DNA of 64,000 nt from Malurus cyaneus samueli (Eukaryota > Chordata > Aves > Passeriformes > Maluridae). Both the position numbers and the translations under genes were made by a program. Positions 59,318 to 64,000 of this stretch are shown here, in pieces (positions within the stretch are counted from its first letter, which is position 1; every line of letters begins with the position of its first letter). The notes under the pieces were generated by a model. The model did not search any database and was not told the DNA's origin. It saw only the letters and a program-made list of their open reading frames with translations. The stretch spans positions 42,626,844 to 42,690,843 of the forward strand of contig CM019216.1 of NCBI GenBank assembly GCA_009741485.1. The letters are read 5' to 3'.

Positions 59318-62300
59318 CTGCAACATTGTGCTGTTTGATGTGATCCTCAAAATGCAGCCACCTTTTTCATCTGGCTGTCAGGAATAGGGATGATGGAGGA
59401 CCATCCCCAAAAAACCTACAGGGATAATCAGAAGTGTTTTCTCACAAAATGTCTCTTAAGTCTCAAAACTTTTTTGTTTTGAAACCACAGCAATGGTCAC
59501 TGTAAGGACTCCTCTGTAGCTTCTGTGGCATGTTACAGCAGTGTTTAAATTCAATGTATTTCTATTTTTAGCCAAATTAACACATCATTGTCTAAATCTT
59601 TTCCCAAATTGCCACTGGTTAGATGAACAGCCTGTTTTACTAACCTATTTCCACTCTGGAAGGCATCCATTCATTATTAATACTTCTCGTCTCACAACAA
59701 ATTTTGCTTACGCTTTCCTCTTTACTTACTCAGCTTTTGAAAAAATGTCTCTGGGGCAAACACCACAACAATTCCCTGCTTCCCTCTGTCAGTACAAAGT
59801 AAACTGTTAAATCGAAGGATATTGGCTACTGAGGCATAATGCTGCAGAGTGGGAGGGTGGGAAGGGTGGTGTTTTGGTGCTGGGTGCCCTGGCACTGCCT
59901 TTTCCTCTCCTACCTGCTGCACTGCACAGAGCAGAGCCACATTTGGAAAAGTCCCTTTGCAAAAGCTCAGCTTATGACCCAAATTCTCAGTCCCCATTAA
60001 GTGACATTGGAACTGTTGTTGCTATAAAAAGAAATTTTCAGTGGTTGCCTCTCAGAGCTGTAGCTGTCCAAGAATATCGCAGCAAAGCCACTTTCACATT
60101 TTCTGTGGGTTTTTTCCTGATTATCAGGATATAGACTTCTCCACAGTGCTCTGCTTGACATTTCCAAAATGGCATTAACAACCTAAGTAGCGAGAAATGT
60201 AGGATCTGCTGGACTTGCTGCTGGATGTGGGGCAATTACTCTCTCCTATCTCTGACCAGATATTCTACTTAGTGCAAAAATACGGATTTCTTCAATGTAT
60301 CAGACCTTGGCAGGACACAAAGGGAACTATGAAACATTCAGTCTTTCCCCGAGACAAAATTAATCCCAAACTCCCCTCCTACCCCTCTGTAAAGGAGAAC
60401 AATGATTGTGAACTGATGTATTTTGCTACCCACACTTAGACAAAGTAGGCAGCCTCAGGAACATGGGCTTTTAGTCTCCCACCAGCCTCACCAAGGCAGC
60501 TGTCTACAAGAGCCTGGAGAAAACCAGGAGACAGTGGAATTGACAGTCAAGGGAAAGCCCTGATCTCCCTCCCAGTGGCTGTGGCCAGTGCAGAGACACC
60601 CCTGTAGGGCCTCCCTTGCTGCTGCTGGGCATGCAGGTATCCATGTTGGGCTGGTTCATTGATTCTCCTTCTTTTCTTGTAACTAGCCGTGCATTTCATT
60701 CACTCCTCCCTCAATTTCAAGAAAGACTGTGTTACCTAAAAAGCAGTAATTCTGAAAAAAACCCAACCCACAAAGCAGTGACCAGCTGCTATTATCTTGG
60801 TTGGGGATGGCAGGGGAGTTTGTAGAAAACCTGTAGAAGCTTTCATTCTGCTATGGTTTTTCCAGTATGTGTTGCTCTGAACCTGGCTGTCAATAACAAC
60901 TTTTCACTAGATGGCTTCTAAATTACTGATGTGTCCAAAGTAAAAGGAGGGGTAATGAAAACACAAAGAAAATATGACCTAGACATTTCTATTTATCCTC
61001 CCTTCCCTCCCACCCTTTATAAGGAAAGAGATCACTTCTTAGAGGAAAAACCACAGCATCTGGAAAGAAGCTGCAGCTTAGTTGTCCCCATATTATGCTG
61101 CCGAGGTGCACGGTCCATGCTGGGAACAAGGAGTCACTTGTGGGAATTGCTGGCTGAGCATTTAAGAAGAACTCCAGTGTTTCTCTCTCGAAGGGACAGA
61201 GGTTACCAGCCTTAAATGGCTTTTGGTGCTGCTGAGTGCCTCAGATTTGATTTTGTTCAATCAAGATTGAACTGCTCTGCTAGTCTTAGTAGTTTTCTGC
61301 AATTTTCTTTGCTCATCAGGTCAGGCTCCAGCCCTACAAACACTTAGGCGCAAACCTTTATGCACATCAAATAGTGCCTCTGTGCCACTGCAGTGGTTTG
61401 ATGAAAGCATATCCTGAAATTTTTGAAGAACTGAGGCCTGGGGTTGTGGAGAGCAGGGACTCTCAGCTTGTAACACCAGTCAGACATCAGCCACTCCCAT
61501 GGTATGATGAAAATACTAACAAATGGTGTTCAGTATTGTGTTCTGCATGGTGTGCATTTGTTCTAAATGTTTTACAGCAGCACTGATATTCAGGAGAACT
61601 GCAAAAGCTGTTTACTTTCCAAGTGCAGTGATTTTTCCTGTCGGAAAGGAATCAAGGAGAGTAAAGTCAGGTGTTTTCAACAGCACTAATCACTGCTGTG
61701 ACAGACATCTGCAGAAGGCAAAGGGACAACTGAGACACTGCTGTGCTGAGTGCTGCTCCAGCCACTGACAGCAATGTGGCTGTCTTCTCATTGCTGGGGA
61801 TTTGCTCTGATTTCAGGATTACACAGGTCTCTGATCCTACTGGGCCTCTCATGCCACTGGCTTCCCCCTTTCCTTATGTGACTACTGATTTTAGGTCTCA
61901 GGTTGATGTTTAAAGAGGTAGGGGCAAACCAGACTTTCTTTAAGCCCAGTTTGTTTTAAAGAAGCATTCTATGGATGCTCTGAATGGTTTGCCACCTTTG
62001 AAAAGGCAAGCAAAAGTATCCTGCTGGACCAGATTTCCATGCTGCCATGGCAACTCTGTTTGCAGGACCCCAGCTAGACATTTTAAAGGTATTTTCAAGA
62101 GACCTACAGAGGGCTGACAGTCACGTAGACACAGTCTCAGTGTGCAGCTGAAGACAAAAGTTGGCAACTGCCAGATGACTATAAACCTGATTGAATAAAG
62201 TGATTTTTAATGATAGTAATTTCCTGATTTAATGCATAATAGGCAACTGCACTCTGGGTCCTGTTAGCAGAAGGTACATGGAGAAATGACCAGGTACATT

Positions 62301-64000
62301 TTAGAACCAGAGGCTGTCTCTCCACTCTAATAAAACAGAGCAGAGACCATTACCTGGCCCTGAGGGCTGCAGGCAGAGCTCTGTTCATATCTGCACTAGT
62401 AAATTCACTTCCCCCCAAAACTGGATCAGTGTTTCCAGCCTAACTGCTGCAAAGGGTGCCAGACCCACGCTGAGTCCTGGCTGTGTCTGGGAGTGTATGA
62501 GCAGCTGGAGGTCCAGCAGCACTGAGGAAAGGTTGGGTTCAATGCTTTGAAGCCGCCTGAAGACTCTGTGGGCTGTGCAATCGATACGTGACCTGCTTAA
62601 TTTAGATGGTGTGACCACCCTGCCTGAACTGGTGTGTCTTTTCGTCCTCCCCTCCAGCCTCCTCTCTGTCTGGGCAAAGCTCAGGCTGCCCATACATGTG
62701 TATGAGCAACGTGGATGCTAAGTGAGACTTTGGTGAGATTTTAATTGACAGCTGAGCTTTACCCTTCCGTACCACTGTAGTCAGATCCTCTGGGCTATGT
62801 CTGTGAGAGCGCATTTGCCCGTGGTGTGTTCTGCGGTTCACTTAATGTCACCTTCTCGCCGCTGTCACAACACGGGCTGGGTGTCAGGCAGTGTCGCTCA
62901 TCCATGCGTGTTCACCCCGGGCTGTCTCCCAGCACGCTGCGACCTTGCCTTGAATTGGATACATAACTCAGGAAAGCTTTTTTGCCTTGGTTCTCCATTA
63001 TTTTTGTCAGGATCCAGCTGCGGTCGGGGCAGGACTAAGTCCCCTGAAAGATTTTGAATGTTCATTGTGAGGAACTTCTGGAGGGTGGGAAAACCTCTCA
63101 AGTTCAGATTAGATACGAGCTTTTCCCTGTTGTTTCTGTTTCAGTATAGAAACTCCACAGCATTATTTGCAGTTGTTTCCTTTATCTGCCCTCTGGCTTC
63201 AGAGATGACATTTGCCTCTGTTTTAACACAGCAATAAGAGTTACAGAGTGAAACCAGGCAACACTATTGGAAGAGCAATGTAAGCTCCAAACCATGAATA
63301 CACCAACTATTCTAAATATCCTGCTTCCAACTGCATACTTCAGGGAACATCTGCCATTGTCTGCAGTTGCAACAGTATCTCAAATAAGCAGTTTCTAAAC
63401 CCCACCTTTCATGCTTTCTTAAGAAAACAGATCCAGTTACCTAGATCCCTCAACAAAAAATATTTGGGGCTTCTTTTCTATTGGATGTAGCTTAAGTTAT
63501 AAGGAAACAGAAACCAGAGTGCTCATTTCTTCTGTTCAGAGTGAATGAGCAAGGTGAGCATATTCAAAATCTTCAGAGGCTTGAATCAGAACAATGACAA
63601 TGAATGTATCCTTCGTGCTCAGAGGTTCTCTGGTGAGTCTCTTATTTTTTTTTTTTTGTTGAAGTCCTGTTCATATTGAAAGGAAGAAGTTGGTGGAAGG
63701 TGCTGTGTAGGCACAGCTGTGGAGTCAGTGTTTGCTGGGGAGCTGTCACTGATTTCACCTGGCACTTGACACTGGGCATTGCCCAAGTGCCATCCTTTCT
63801 CATTGCCCCTCACATGAAGCAAGGAACCAAAAGCGCTTTTCAAAGTCATCTGGGTCATGGGCTGGTCCTGACTGCCTATGCCAATCCTGCATCATGCCTA
63901 TGGCTCTGCTGTGGTACCAGAAACTCAGAGAGAAAGCCAGAAAGGACTGAGAATATCTTAGTTTTACACTGTGCCTGGTCACCTGAACTTTGGGAATCAT
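58571..64000. other. Right end of window, no gene supported
   Basis: AT-leaning DNA with unrecognised short ORFs (102 codons at most). A mildly CpG-richer part at 62,800-62,960 is too small for an island. A plus-strand candidate exon at 63,540-63,632 is treated as a finding. T12 lies near 63,647-63,658. Confidence 0.4.
59285..59317. repeat. T33 homopolymer
   Basis: About 33 uninterrupted T, one of the longest homopolymers in the window. The minus strand just before the corresponding A run has no AATAAA. Confidence 0.9.

Noticed and set aside
1..64000. CRISPR arrays, operons, phage or bacterial mobile elements
   Set aside because: No spaced direct repeats, no dense coding and clear vertebrate repeats; the DNA is eukaryotic nuclear.

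Overview
The window looks like nuclear DNA from a bird. Three things suggest this: two decayed CR1 LINE fragments, a complete solo LTR that resembles the widespread avian ERVL-type LTRs (recalled consensus, not searched), and the general layout of AT-leaning, repeat-poor DNA with one sharp CpG island and many long homopolymer runs. I cannot name the species or chromosome; a neoavian bird is most likely. No prokaryotic features are present: no operons, Shine-Dalgarno sites or dense ORFs. No open reading frame in either strand matches a protein family that I recognise.

Layout. Positions 1-10,320 are AT-leaning DNA with a CR1 fragment at 664-930, a T-rich block at 7,013-7,155 and one splice-bounded candidate exon on the minus strand at 8,099-8,173. 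Positions 10,320-11,480 are a strong CpG island with GC boxes and two inverted CCAAT boxes. It looks like a bidirectional promoter. The clearest transcript signal runs leftward: a GC-rich, apparently non-coding first exon ending at a CAG|GTAACG splice donor at 10,704, so 1-10,703 would be the first intron of an unidentified minus-strand gene. A rightward divergent transcript is possible, with a candidate exon at 13,571-13,643.

Positions 11,480-64,000 hold no gene that I can support. They contain a 42-base poly(A) tract behind an AATAAA at 13.2-13.3 kb, a CR1 copy in reverse orientation at 26.4-26.9 kb, a polypurine tract at 33.1 kb, and a small GC-rich patch with a TATA box at 34.25-34.35 kb upstream of a 125-codon minus-strand ORF. 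There is a second CpG-rich patch with a 282-codon unrecognised ORF at 39.5-40.3 kb, the solo LTR at 42.7-43.3 kb flanked by a 5-bp target-site duplication, and assorted low-complexity tracts.

How it fits together: the simplest reading is the 5' end of one large minus-strand gene (promoter, non-coding exon 1 and part of intron 1) plus its upstream intergenic flank, which may carry distal regulatory elements and lncRNA exons. The alternative is that the whole window lies inside a large intron or gene desert with an internal CpG-island promoter. No dramatic new system is visible. The items most worth checking are the bidirectional island, the two small GC-rich patches with possible transcripts, and the poly(A)-tailed segment.
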